This document shows positions 55,353-64,000 of a DNA stretch of 64,000 nucleotides, in pieces. Below the pieces are notes generated by a model. That model did not search any database, was not told the DNA's origin, and saw nothing but the letters and a program-made list of their open reading frames with translations. Position 1 is the first letter of the stretch, and each line of letters opens with the position of its first letter. The position numbers were made by a program, and so were the translations under genes. This DNA comes from Xanthocytophaga flava (lineage in GTDB: Bacteria > Bacteroidota > Bacteroidia > Cytophagales > 172606-1). The DNA is taken from contig JASJOS010000017.1 of the NCBI GenBank assembly GCA_030068525.1, positions 62,001 to 126,000 on the forward strand, written 5' to 3'.

Positions 55353-57011
55353 ATGAAGGATATCCATATAGTGTCTGTCTGCCTTACCCTTTTTTTTTGT
55401 CTCACGTTTACTTCAGCATTTTCAGTTACTGCTACTGATAGTTTGCTTTATGTATTAACCCGTCAGATAGAGGAAAGAGAAATTTACATCAGAGAGAAAG
55501 AACATCAGATTAACCAGCTTCGGGATATACTCAGGCAGGAGGATATATCTCCACAACAACAATTTAAACTATACAGCAAGTTATATACACATTATCAGTC
55601 ATTTCAATATGATTCGGCATTTGCTTATGCTTTACGGCTTGAACAAAAAGCTCGTCAGTTGAATGATCCTGTGAAGATAGAATATGCTAAACTTAAAATC
55701 AGTTTTACTCTCTTGTCATCTGGTATGTATAAGGAAGCTTTTGATTCATTAAATGCTGTACATATTCAATATATGCCAGATAGTCTAAATGTAGAATATC
55801 ATGTTCTCCAGGCTCGTGCCTTTCATGATCTGGCTACTTACAATGCAGATAAGTATTATGCCAGCTCATATTTGATTAAAGGAAATATGCATTTAGATTC
55901 AGCTATAGCTCACTTAGCTTCAGACAAGCCTGAATACGCGTATTTAAGTGGGCTGAAATATTTTAAGGAAAAGAAATACGATGAAGCTATCAGAAAGTTT
56001 GTACTGGTTTTAGGAAAGTATCCACCCTCTTCACATGATTATGCAAAAACAGCTTCCTCATTAGCTGGTGTATACAGAGATACTGGAAATACGTCTAAGG
56101 CTATTGAACTATTATGTAAAGCGGCCATTGCAGATATACAATCAGCAATACAGGAGAATCTGGCATTGTTGAATCTGGCAGAACTACTTTATCAAACTGG
56201 CGATCAAACAAATGCATATCTATTTATAAAACGGGCGCTGGCTGATGCTATTGCCTATGGCGCCCGGCAGCGGCAAACACAGGTAGGTACCATACTTCCC
56301 ATTATAGAAGGAGAACGTTTGGTTACAGCAGAAAGTCAGAAAAGTAAACTGTTTGTATATGCCAGTATTGTTTCATTGCTATCGTTATTGGTAGTCATAT
56401 TTGCGATTATTATTTTTAAACAGCTGAAACAGTTACGGATAGCCAAAAAGACAGTAACAGAGGCCAATCAAAGTTTGCAGGAAGCGAATGAAAAGCTCAC
56501 TGAGGTAAATTTGATATTAAAACAAACCAATGACCACCTGATAGAAGCAAATAAAATTAAGGAAGAATATATTGGTTATTCGTTTAACATGTATTCAGAC
56601 TACTTGAATAAACTGGAAAAACTCAAACAATCGGTTGAACGAAAGCTGCTCTCTAAAAAATACGAAGACATTAATCATGTGATAGATTCTGTTAATCTGA
56701 AAAAGGAACGAGAAAACCTGTTTCAAAGCTTTGATCAGATATTTGTTACATTATTTCCCAACTTTATTACTGTTTTTAATTCGTATTTTGAAGAAGAGAA
56801 TGAGTTTACAGCGAAAGAAAAAGGCTCCTTTAGTATTGAATTCCGAATTTTTGCCCTGATTCGTATGGGAATCCATGATCCTGAACAGATAGCCAAGATA
56901 TTAGGCTATTCGATACGCACTATTTATAACTATAAAACCAAGGTGAAAAATAAGTCGTTTTTATCAAATGAAGAGTTTGAACAAAAGATTATGGAAATCA
57001 GAGCCTTCTGA
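55353..57011 (+). CDS. SusR-like membrane-spanning transcription regulator (TPR/DUF6377)
   Basis: 552 residues from the ATG at 55353, which begins a signal peptide (MKDIHIVSVCLTLFFCL); an ATG at 55323 lies upstream in frame but gives a poor signal. A periplasmic TPR region (about 60-320) is followed by one transmembrane helix (about 336-360) and a coiled coil. The C-terminal DNA-binding domain (about 455-552) has FRIFALIRMGIHDPEQIAKILGYSIRTIYNYKTKVKNKS. This is the plan of Bacteroides SusR, which senses malto-oligosaccharide and activates sus genes. Its place directly upstream of susC, susD, susE and a GH13 gene supports the same job here. Confidence 0.88.
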   Translation: MKDIHIVSVCLTLFFCLTFTSAFSVTATDSLLYVLTRQIEEREIYIREKEHQINQLRDILRQEDISPQQQFKLYSKLYTHYQSFQYDSAFAYALRLEQKARQLNDPVKIEYAKLKISFTLLSSGMYKEAFDSLNAVHIQYMPDSLNVEYHVLQARAFHDLATYNADKYYASSYLIKGNMHLDSAIAHLASDKPEYAYLSGLKYFKEKKYDEAIRKFVLVLGKYPPSSHDYAKTASSLAGVYRDTGNTSKAIELLCKAAIADIQSAIQENLALLNLAELLYQTGDQTNAYLFIKRALADAIAYGARQRQTQVGTILPIIEGERLVTAESQKSKLFVYASIVSLLSLLVVIFAIIIFKQLKQLRIAKKTVTEANQSLQEANEKLTEVNLILKQTNDHLIEANKIKEEYIGYSFNMYSDYLNKLEKLKQSVERKLLSKKYEDINHVIDSVNLKKERENLFQSFDQIFVTLFPNFITVFNSYFEEENEFTAKEKGSFSIEFRIFALIRMGIHDPEQIAKILGYSIRTIYNYKTKVKNKSFLSNEEFEQKIMEIRAF

Positions 57012-57672
57012 TAGTATAAATAGCTAGTATAGCTTTTATAACTATAACAGGATGTTGATTATATAAATCAGATAGTTTACTGGCTTTTGTTTTCAAAGTT
57101 TTATATAGTGGTTAACTCTCTCTGATATCTGAAATTATACTTCGCAGGCCTATTGTGGAAGAAGGCCTTGCCTATAGAGCTAAATTTATATAGCTGTATT
57201 TGTACAACTTTATACATTACTTTCTGGTATCTTTCATTCGTTGATTTTACTAAAAAAAGCTTACAGAGTTCCTGTTTTTTTCTTTCCAGACCTTTACTTT
57301 TCCTTTACTTTTTTTTACTTCTATCACTTGAGTAAGTGATAGATTATCAATGTTTTGTTATAATCTATCTAGCTGATTTTTTTACTTTCTATATCTTAAA
57401 ATTGAATTAGCTTCTCTATCTGTAGACCTTTGAGATACGGATGTTCGTTGATTTTAATCTCACCCAGAGAATAATGTAATCAGGCACATCACATACTTTC
57501 ATAATTACCCCATCTAGCTTTTACAAATGTATTACGACAGAATGCGCGATGTCGGCACTGGGCTGGAATATGGAGTTTATACTAACTAAACTCTGATTCT
57601 GAAAATGTGTTGACATATCTATTTCCTTACACTTTAAAAAAATATAACTATTCAAATTTTCTTTACTACATA
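57012..57672. other. 661-bp regulatory region upstream of susC
   Basis: The region is T-rich and holds an inverted repeat at 57321-57342. No TAnnTTTG/TTG pair of good quality is seen, which fits an operon needing an activator. Short frames inside it are not protein-like. Confidence 0.5.
57321..57342. repeat. 9-bp inverted repeat in the susC upstream region
   Basis: CTATCACTT (57321-57329) and its complement (57334-57342) are separated by GAGT, after a T/C-rich run. It is a candidate regulator-binding site or leader hairpin, 330 bp upstream of susC. Confidence 0.5.
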
Positions 57673-60600
57673 ATGAAGGATTTATTCTTACTAGTGTTAC
57701 AGTGTACCTGCTGTACAACATCTGAAGTACCTGATGGAAAAGCCCAGCGAAAGAGACGAGGTATTGCTGGAATCTTCTCTATTCTGTTATTGCTCACGTT
57801 TTCAACTATCCCGGTATTGGCTCAAAATGATACCAGAATCAGTGGTACTATCACCAATGAGAATGGAGAAGCAATACCCGGTGTAAGCATTCGTATAAAA
57901 GAGAATGCACGCATAGGAACTGTTACCGATGTAAACGGGAAATATGAACTTTCAGTACCTAAAGAATATGTGGGAAGCAAACTGGTTATTTCGTATGTCG
58001 GATATAATACAGAAGAACTGGATATTGCCAATCAGACAACAATCAATGTTAAGTTGTTGCCCAATATCGAAACATTGGGAGAAATTGTTGTAGTAGGATA
58101 TGGAACCCAACAGAAGAAAGATATTACAGGAGCAGTGGCTACAATCTCGTCTGAAAACCTGAACCAGGGGGCTGTAACCAATCCTTTGCAACAGATTGCT
58201 GGTCGTGCTGCCGGAGTCAATGTCTCTCAGACTGGTAGCGAACCAGGATCTGCACCCAGTGTAAGGATACGTGGAATCACTTCATTAATAGGAGGAAATG
58301 ATCCTTTGGTTGTGGTAGACGGAATTCAGGGAAATATGGATCTGTTGAATCAGGTTCCTCCCAATGAAATCGAATCCATTGATATACTTAAGGATGCTTC
58401 TGCTACGGCTATTTATGGATCTCGTGGTGCTCCTGGTGTAATTATCGTAACTACAAAAAAAGGAAAAGAAGGAAAGACGACTGTAGAATATGCAGCAACT
58501 GCATCTGCTGATTTTATTCCGAGAAAATTAGATGTTTTAGGTGCAAATGAATGGTGGGAGCAAGCTCAGTTAAATGGTGTACCCACCTCTGCCAATCATG
58601 GTTCTTCTACAGATTGGTATAACATCCTGACACGCACAGGAAATACACAGAATCATACCCTCTCATTTGGTGGAGGTCTGCCTACTTTTAGCTACAGAGC
58701 TTCCGTGACTGCAATTCTGCAAAATGGGGTGGTACTTAATTCCAGCAACCGAAAGTATATTGCTCGGGTACAGGCTACACAACGTGCACTGGATGATAAC
58801 TTAACCCTGACTATTAATCTGAACAACTCTATTAATAATACAACAGGAAGTCCATCCAGTGTAAACAGAGCTGCATTTTCTACAAACCTGATTACTAATG
58901 CTTACCTGATGCGTCCTACTGATCCGGTTTACAATACAGATGGTTCCTATTACACAGATCCTAATGTGTTTGAATACTTTAATCCCTATGCTATTTCTCA
59001 GACTGTAGTAAATGAAGGGAAAAATAGTAATCTGTTTGGTAGTCTTCGGGCTGATCTGGAGATTGTAGATGGACTGACTGCCGGATGGTTTGGTAGCTGG
59101 CGAAAGACAGATAATACCTGGGGATATTTCCTTCCGGCAGCTTCTACAGTAGCAAGTGCAATTAATAACAAAGGAATTGCCAACATCACCAATAACCGGC
59201 AGGATGAGAAACTGATGGATATCAGTCTGAATTATCAGAAAAAAGCTGGGCAGCATATGGTAAATGGCCTTGCGGTATATGAGTGGCAAAACCAGACGTA
59301 TCAGGGTAACTATGCGCAGGCTCGTGGATTTGTAAATGACATTGCCACTTACAATGCACTGCAGTTGGGAGATCTCTCCCGTGTACAACCTGGCGATATG
59401 TCATCCTATAAAAATGATCGTACATTGGTTTCTTTTCTGGGACGTGTTAATTATTCATTTGCTGATCGGTATCTGTTTACAGTTAGTTTTCGTAGAGATG
59501 GTTCTTCTGTATTTGGTAAAAATAATAAATGGGGGAATTTCCCATCTGCATCTGTTGCCTGGCAGTTACATCAGGAGTCATTCATGGCCGAACAAAAGCT
59601 GTTTGATCAGTTAAAGCTACGGGCAGGGTATGGAGTAACGGGTAATCAACAGGGATTGTATCCGCAAAACTCGCTTTCATTGGTAGGTGCTGCCGGAGTT
59701 ACCTATTTTGGTGGATCACAGATTACCAACTTTACTATCACACAAAATGTGAATGAAGATTTGCGTTGGGAAACACGTAAACAGGCTAACGTAGGTATTG
59801 ACTTTGCCTTGCTAGATAGCCGTTTGAGCGGTTCGATTGATGCCTTTACTGCCACTACAGATAATTTACTTTTTAATTATTCTGTTCCTCAGCCTCCCTT
59901 TCCTTATGGAACCATTATCGCCAATGTGGGTAGCATTTTGAATAAAGGGCTAGAGCTTAGTTTAAGCTATCAGTTGATCAAAACGGACAATACTACTTTA
60001 ACCCTGGCAGGCAATGTGTCATTGCTGAGAAATGAAGTACTGGAATTGAGTGGAAGTATCAATGGAGTGCCTTTAAATACTGACTATGTTTCCTGGGGAC
60101 CCAATTCGTTTCTGATTAAAGGAAAACCCATTGGAACCTTCTTTATCCTCCACCATACAGGAAAAACTGAAAACAATGCTGAGACAGTAGCGGATCGTGA
60201 TGGTAATGGTATTATAGACCAGGGGGTAAGAAGTCCTGACAGAGCATATGCCGGAAATGCGTTGCCTACACATACCTATGCATTTACTCCAACACTAAGA
60301 CACAAAAAACTGGATGTAACTATGGTATGGCGTGGATCAGGTGGAAACAAGATTTACAATGGACTACGTCAAAATCTGAGTCTGATGGAAAACATCGGGA
60401 AGGCCAATGTACTGAAGAGTGCGGTTGCAGACGGCATCTATACAACTCAATACGGTTCGGATCTATGGCTGGAAAATGGTTCTTATCTCCGACTGGATAA
60501 CATAACAGTAGGGTACACTATCCGTTCTGCCAGCCTCAAATATATTGATCATCTCCGAATTGCATTGACTGCAAACAACCTTGCCTTAATTACACGCTAT

Positions 60601-60714
60601 TCAGGGGTTGATCCCGAATTGAATGTGAGTGGTGGAAATGGATTTGGAGGAGACAATGGAATTTATCCTCGTACAAGAAGCATTGCTTTGGGATTAAACG
60701 TAGTTTTTAAATAA
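57673..60714 (+). CDS. SusC/RagA-family TonB-dependent outer-membrane transporter
   Basis: 1013 residues from the ATG at 57673; a TTG at 57607 lies upstream in frame but the family start fits the ATG. The N-terminal ~50 residues include a Cys-rich, basic stretch before a hydrophobic signal segment (QCTCCTTSEVPDGKAQRKRR, then IAGIFSILLLLTFSTIPVLAQ), longer than usual. A carboxypeptidase-regulatory-like domain (ISGTITNENGEAIPGVSI, about 60-140) and a plug with GYGTQQKKDITGAV and SIDILKDASATAIYGSRGAPGV follow, then the 22-strand barrel. It imports oligosaccharide with SusD, using TonB energy. Stop and susD start overlap (TAATG). Confidence 0.95.
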   Translation: MKDLFLLVLQCTCCTTSEVPDGKAQRKRRGIAGIFSILLLLTFSTIPVLAQNDTRISGTITNENGEAIPGVSIRIKENARIGTVTDVNGKYELSVPKEYVGSKLVISYVGYNTEELDIANQTTINVKLLPNIETLGEIVVVGYGTQQKKDITGAVATISSENLNQGAVTNPLQQIAGRAAGVNVSQTGSEPGSAPSVRIRGITSLIGGNDPLVVVDGIQGNMDLLNQVPPNEIESIDILKDASATAIYGSRGAPGVIIVTTKKGKEGKTTVEYAATASADFIPRKLDVLGANEWWEQAQLNGVPTSANHGSSTDWYNILTRTGNTQNHTLSFGGGLPTFSYRASVTAILQNGVVLNSSNRKYIARVQATQRALDDNLTLTINLNNSINNTTGSPSSVNRAAFSTNLITNAYLMRPTDPVYNTDGSYYTDPNVFEYFNPYAISQTVVNEGKNSNLFGSLRADLEIVDGLTAGWFGSWRKTDNTWGYFLPAASTVASAINNKGIANITNNRQDEKLMDISLNYQKKAGQHMVNGLAVYEWQNQTYQGNYAQARGFVNDIATYNALQLGDLSRVQPGDMSSYKNDRTLVSFLGRVNYSFADRYLFTVSFRRDGSSVFGKNNKWGNFPSASVAWQLHQESFMAEQKLFDQLKLRAGYGVTGNQQGLYPQNSLSLVGAAGVTYFGGSQITNFTITQNVNEDLRWETRKQANVGIDFALLDSRLSGSIDAFTATTDNLLFNYSVPQPPFPYGTIIANVGSILNKGLELSLSYQLIKTDNTTLTLAGNVSLLRNEVLELSGSINGVPLNTDYVSWGPNSFLIKGKPIGTFFILHHTGKTENNAETVADRDGNGIIDQGVRSPDRAYAGNALPTHTYAFTPTLRHKKLDVTMVWRGSGGNKIYNGLRQNLSLMENIGKANVLKSAVADGIYTTQYGSDLWLENGSYLRLDNITVGYTIRSASLKYIDHLRIALTANNLALITRYSGVDPELNVSGGNGFGGDNGIYPRTRSIALGLNVVFK

Positions 60715-62210
60715 TGACGAATATGCGAAAGATATTTTTATTTACCTGTTTTAGCTTTCTGTTCTTCTCTGCTTGTACCAATGTAGATGAACATGTATAT
60801 GATAAATATTCTGAAAAGGATTTCTATGGATCTGCAGAAGGTGCCAATGTTGCCTTAGCTGGTGTATACGCCAAAATTGGGGGAAACTGGGGCGGTGTAG
60901 GATATGCTGGTGCGGATAACGGATGGTATGATCTGAATACTATGTCTACTGACGAGCAGGTGATTCCTCATCGAAATACAGGAGACTGGCAACTGGATTT
61001 CGCCCGTCTCCATCTTCATCAGTGGCTACCTACTGACTATATTATTACCAATACCTGGAACTGGCTGTATAGTTCTATATTCTCTGCCAATCTGGCTGTG
61101 GCACAGTTAGAAAATGCCAATGCTGATCCTGCAAAGATTGCAGAAGCGAGAGTCTTACGTGCCTTCTTTTATTATTTGCTGATGGATGACTTTGGTAGTG
61201 TGCCTTTTTATACAGAGAACACTATCACAGTAGATAAACTGCCTCAGGTGAGCCGTTCAGAAGTTTATCAGTTTGTGGTAAATGAACTAACCAATAATGT
61301 AGACAAACTGTCTACCGATAAAGGAGGTGAATATTATGGCCGGTTTAACCGATGGGCTGGCTATGCTTTACTGGCTAAAGTTTATCTGAATGCCGAAGTG
61401 TATACAGGAACAGCTAAATGGAATGAATGTCTGGCGGCTTGTGAAAAATTGGCAGAAGGAGGTTTTTCACTTCATCCTGGAACCTCCAATGCTTCCAGTC
61501 CGCTGGGCTATCAGTATTATGAGTTGTTTGGCGACAAACTGCCTGATGACGAAACGATCCTGGCTATCTATGTACAGGCAAACGTAGTTTCCCGTAATAT
61601 CTTTACCATACGATCTCTCAATGGTCCTAACGCTCTGGCATTATTCGGCTTTAATGGATGGAATGGTACCATTGTTCCTAAGTCCTATTATGAAAAATTT
61701 TCAGATGCTGATATTCGCAAGAAACAGTTCCTTGTAGGGGCTCAGCCTGGAGGTGTTACCTACACTGCAGAAGTAACTTCTCTGGATAATCCTGGTGCTG
61801 ATCGCAACGCAGGTGTACGAAATATCAAGTTCTATCCTGTTGCACCTATGGATGGTGGCGGTGCATCTAACGACTTTCCAATTTACCGCTATGCTGATAT
61901 TTTATTGATGAAGGCAGAGTGCCATGTACGATTGGGGAATGCTGCGCAAGCTAAGTCTTTAGTAGATGCTGTGCGGGTTCGGGCTGGACTAAATGCACTT
62001 ACAGCTAACCCAACTCTGACAGATATATACAACGAACGGGCACTGGAACTCAACTGGGAAGGACATCACAGGCAGGATATGATCCGGTTTGGAACCTTTC
62101 TGCAACCCAATGATTTCAGAGGCACTTCTGAGGAACATAGAAAGTTGTTTCCTATTCCTACTGATGCATTGAATACTAATCCTGCTTTAAAACAGAACCC
62201 TGGTTATTAA
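60714..62210 (+). CDS. SusD/RagB-family glycan-binding lipoprotein
   Basis: 498 residues. The start ATG overlaps the susC stop; a second ATG at 60723 is equally plausible. A lipoprotein signal ends FLFFSACTN with Cys21 as lipid site. The TPR-like SusD fold is visible in TNTWNWLYSSIFSANLAVAQLE, AEARVLRAFFYYLLMDDFGSVPFY, YADILLMKAECHVRLGNA and the closing ERALELNWEGHHRQDMIRFGTF. SusD caps SusC and captures the glycan on the cell surface. The coupling to susC and position before susE and a GH13 enzyme indicate an alpha-glucan such as starch or maltodextrin. Confidence 0.95.
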   Translation: MTNMRKIFLFTCFSFLFFSACTNVDEHVYDKYSEKDFYGSAEGANVALAGVYAKIGGNWGGVGYAGADNGWYDLNTMSTDEQVIPHRNTGDWQLDFARLHLHQWLPTDYIITNTWNWLYSSIFSANLAVAQLENANADPAKIAEARVLRAFFYYLLMDDFGSVPFYTENTITVDKLPQVSRSEVYQFVVNELTNNVDKLSTDKGGEYYGRFNRWAGYALLAKVYLNAEVYTGTAKWNECLAACEKLAEGGFSLHPGTSNASSPLGYQYYELFGDKLPDDETILAIYVQANVVSRNIFTIRSLNGPNALALFGFNGWNGTIVPKSYYEKFSDADIRKKQFLVGAQPGGVTYTAEVTSLDNPGADRNAGVRNIKFYPVAPMDGGGASNDFPIYRYADILLMKAECHVRLGNAAQAKSLVDAVRVRAGLNALTANPTLTDIYNERALELNWEGHHRQDMIRFGTFLQPNDFRGTSEEHRKLFPIPTDALNTNPALKQNPGY

Positions 62211-62222
62211 TAAGCTATTCGT

Positions 62223-63311
62223 ATGAGAAAATATATAAATATACTCCTTGTATTCTGTACCATATTGATAGGGGGGACTGCCTGCGAGAAGAATGCTGAA
62301 CTAACCGTTTTGAAACCCGTATCTTTCACTGGTACTCCACAGATTTCTGCTGCTGATATTGCACTGAATAAGCAAAATAAAAATGAATCTGTACTAACTA
62401 TTTCCTGGCCAGAGGTATCTTTTCCAGTAAAGGCTCCTGTAACCTATACAGTCCAGATTGATGTACCTGGCGATACTCTCGGAACCACTGCCTGGGCTAA
62501 TGCCAAAACTGTTACTGCCGGAGAGGATGTGCTGAGTAAATCTTTTCTGGGAAGCGACCTCAACAATCTGGCGAAAGGATTAGGCTTAGTAGATGATCAG
62601 AAAGGAACGTTAGTGATGCGCGTACAGTCTACATTAGACAGATCAGTTTATTCCTCCGCTCTTGCTGTGGCAGTAACACCTTATTCAGAAGTAACACAGT
62701 TTCCTTCTGCTTTGTGGGTAGCAGGTGATTTTCAGGGCTGGAATGTCACTGCTGCTCCCACATTGGTTTCTGAAAACAATGATGGTATCTATGAAGGCTA
62801 CATTTACATCCCTCAAGGCGGAACCAACGAGTTTAAACTTTATGCACAGGCTGCCTGGGAACCGATGTCCTATGGAGATGCAGGAGGCAGCAAGATTATG
62901 GAAGCCAACTATGCAGGTGGTAACTTCAAAGCTCCTTCAGATGGTTATTACCTACTGGCTGTAAACCTGAATACCATGAGTTATCTGTTGTTGAAAACTT
63001 CCTGGGGAATTATCGGCGCGGCTACTCCGGGTGGTTGGGATGCTGATACACCCATGACGTATGATGCAGCCACACAAACCTGGAAGGTGACAGCTGCTAT
63101 GAAAGCCAACGGATCATTTAAGTTTCGGGCAAACAATGCATGGCAGCTTGACTTTGGTATAGATGCTAATGGAAAGCCAGCCTATGCCAATCATCCCTGG
63201 AGAACCTATGTAGATCAACCACAGTTCACCGTTCCCGATGATGGTAACTATACGATTACACTGGATCTGCACAAGGCGGGTAACTACAAGTACACACTCC
63301 AGAAAAACTAA
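62223..63311 (+). CDS. SusE/SusF-like starch-binding outer-membrane lipoprotein
   Basis: 362 residues with lipoprotein signal ending GGTACEKN (Cys21). A SusE-type N-terminal immunoglobulin-like domain (about 25-155, VLTISWPEVSFPVKAPVTYTVQ) is followed by two starch-binding-like domains with repeated aromatic cores: WVAGDFQGWNVTAAPTL, YLLLKTSWGIIGAATPGGWDAD and FKFRANNAWQLDFG. These surface proteins hold starch near the SusCD complex. It begins 12 bp after susD, in the same operon. Whether it is closer to SusE or SusF cannot be told from length alone; it has two binding domains, as in SusE. Confidence 0.88.
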   Translation: MRKYINILLVFCTILIGGTACEKNAELTVLKPVSFTGTPQISAADIALNKQNKNESVLTISWPEVSFPVKAPVTYTVQIDVPGDTLGTTAWANAKTVTAGEDVLSKSFLGSDLNNLAKGLGLVDDQKGTLVMRVQSTLDRSVYSSALAVAVTPYSEVTQFPSALWVAGDFQGWNVTAAPTLVSENNDGIYEGYIYIPQGGTNEFKLYAQAAWEPMSYGDAGGSKIMEANYAGGNFKAPSDGYYLLAVNLNTMSYLLLKTSWGIIGAATPGGWDADTPMTYDAATQTWKVTAAMKANGSFKFRANNAWQLDFGIDANGKPAYANHPWRTYVDQPQFTVPDDGNYTITLDLHKAGNYKYTLQKN

Positions 63312-63326
63312 CAAATCCTGAAAAAT

Positions 63327-63354
63327 GTAAGCTACCTCTTTAGAGGTAGCTTAC
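63327..63354 (+). terminator. Hairpin between the SusE-like and amylase genes
   Basis: A perfect 12-bp stem GTAAGCTACCTC (63327-63338) pairs with 63343-63354 around loop TTTA; TTTACC follows. It lies inside the putative operon, 15 bp after the stop, so it may reduce amylase expression or stabilise upstream mRNA. Confidence 0.65.
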
Positions 63355-63370
63355 TTTACCAATACTACTC

Positions 63371-64000
63371 ATGATAAATTATAACAAGCTTAAAGGACTT
63401 ATCTGGGCCTTTCTACTGATAACCGTTTCTGGTGCGTGCAAGAAAGATAGTCCTGGTCCTTCATTCTCCTATAAACAATATGGAAGTCCTTTTCAGGGAG
63501 TGCCAGAACGTCAGAATGCTGCCATCTATCAGGTAAATCTTAGGGCTTTTAGCGAAGCCGGAACCTTCAAAGGGGTGGAAGCCCGTTTGGACTCAGTTAA
63601 GGCATTAGGGATAAATGTTCTTTATCTGATGCCTATCTATCCGGTAGGAGTGGTAAACTCGGCGGGTGGTTTAGGCTCTCCCTATTCTATAAAGGATTAC
63701 AAGGCTGTGAATCCGGAATTTGGTACACTGGAAGACCTTCGTGCCTTAGTAGATGCTGCCCATAGCAAAGGAATGGCAGTGATTCTTGACTGGGTTGCCA
63801 ATCATACATCCTGGGATAATGAATGGATTACTGCTCACAAAGACTGGTACCAACAGGATAATGCAGGCAATGTGATCAGTCCTCCAGGCACAGGATGGTT
63901 GGATGTAGCTCAGCTAAACTATACCAATACAGAGCTTAGAAAAGCGATGATTGATGCAATGGCCTATTGGGTATATACAGCCAATGTCGATGGCTTCCGT
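63371..64000 (+). CDS. GH13 alpha-amylase-family lipoprotein (5' part, cut by the window)
   Basis: 210 codons are visible and the frame is open at base 64000. A lipoprotein signal ends VSGACKKD (Cys23). The N-terminal part of the (beta/alpha)8 catalytic barrel shows YQVNLRAFSEAGTFKGVEARLDSVKALGINVLYLMPIYP, then region I ILDWVANHTSWDN and the beginning of region II NVDGFR. The window stops just before the catalytic nucleophile aspartate expected after GFR. It should cleave alpha-1,4-glucans at the cell surface and, by position after susE, is the SusG-like enzyme of this locus. The exact subfamily cannot be judged from this part. Confidence 0.9.
   Translation, partial: MINYNKLKGLIWAFLLITVSGACKKDSPGPSFSYKQYGSPFQGVPERQNAAIYQVNLRAFSEAGTFKGVEARLDSVKALGINVLYLMPIYPVGVVNSAGGLGSPYSIKDYKAVNPEFGTLEDLRALVDAAHSKGMAVILDWVANHTSWDNEWITAHKDWYQQDNAGNVISPPGTGWLDVAQLNYTNTELRKAMIDAMAYWVYTANVDGFR

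Noticed and set aside
57153-57335. 60-codon frame in the susC upstream region
   Set aside because: It is Phe/Leu/Ser-rich from T-rich DNA, without start context, and more likely regulatory sequence.
58801-59388. 195-codon reverse frame inside susC
   Set aside because: It is antisense to a conserved gene, with a composition unlike real proteins.

Overview
The window is AT-rich, gene-dense DNA from a member of the Bacteroidota, most likely an environmental Cytophagales relative. The evidence is: a type IX secretion system (T9SS) translocon gene (sprA) in a maeB-ruvA-sprA context; two proteins with T9SS type A sorting domains; a SusC/SusD/SusE/amylase locus with a SusR-like regulator; and several promoters with the Bacteroidota -7 element TAnnTTTG. 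No rRNA, tRNA, CRISPR array, insertion sequence or prophage was seen.

Layout. 1-4751: 3' end of an OmpA-family envelope protein, a DUF3108 protein, a TlpA-like thiol protein, and an OmpR/PhoB-type response regulator with its kinase. 4759-9464: a short acyltransferase-like membrane protein, a phosphodiesterase, a secreted PQQ-type sugar dehydrogenase, a tiny secreted protein that is almost only a T9SS sorting domain, and endonuclease III. 9547-13062: a TPR histidine kinase and an ECF sigma factor followed by a small anti-sigma-like protein. 13406-18620: uvrA and a PAS histidine kinase. 18781-22093: a broken-up complex I set (nuoB, nuoC, an exported thioredoxin-like gene, a repeat-bearing gap, nuoD). 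22174-26680: parvulin, tatA, gatA and a LysM lytic transglycosylase, closed by a perfect 56-bp palindromic bidirectional terminator. 26761-32075: a second sigma factor and a divergent response regulator / two-component propeller kinase pair. 32339-43009: maeB, ruvA and the very large sprA. 43039-45452 (minus strand): a small Gly/Cys-tailed peptide gene, a seven-helix membrane protein, a histidine kinase and a LuxR-type regulator. 45829-55013: a serine hydrolase, a large GAF-domain protein, an RDD protein, envelope HEAT/TPR proteins, an AraC/DJ-1 regulator, a Cys-rich small protein, a SLOG protein and an isolated small membrane protein. 55353-64000: a SusR-like regulator, SusC, SusD, SusE-like lipoprotein and a truncated GH13 lipoprotein.

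How they work together. T9SS function links sprA to the two sorting-domain proteins. The right end is a classical alpha-glucan utilisation locus: a membrane-spanning regulator senses oligosaccharide, SusCD imports it, the SusE-like protein binds it and the amylase cleaves it at the surface. Regulation is unusually dense: five histidine kinases, three response regulators, two ECF sigma factors and two other transcription regulators in 64 kb.

The best candidate for an undescribed system is 43039-45452. There a 73-residue peptide ending in a Gly-rich, two-cysteine tail precedes a seven-helix membrane protein, a HisKA_3 kinase and a NarL/LuxR regulator. A hairpin separates the peptide gene from the rest, and an exact 20-bp inverted repeat lies upstream. 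The arrangement resembles a peptide-pheromone or bacteriocin-sensing circuit, but that function is inferred only.
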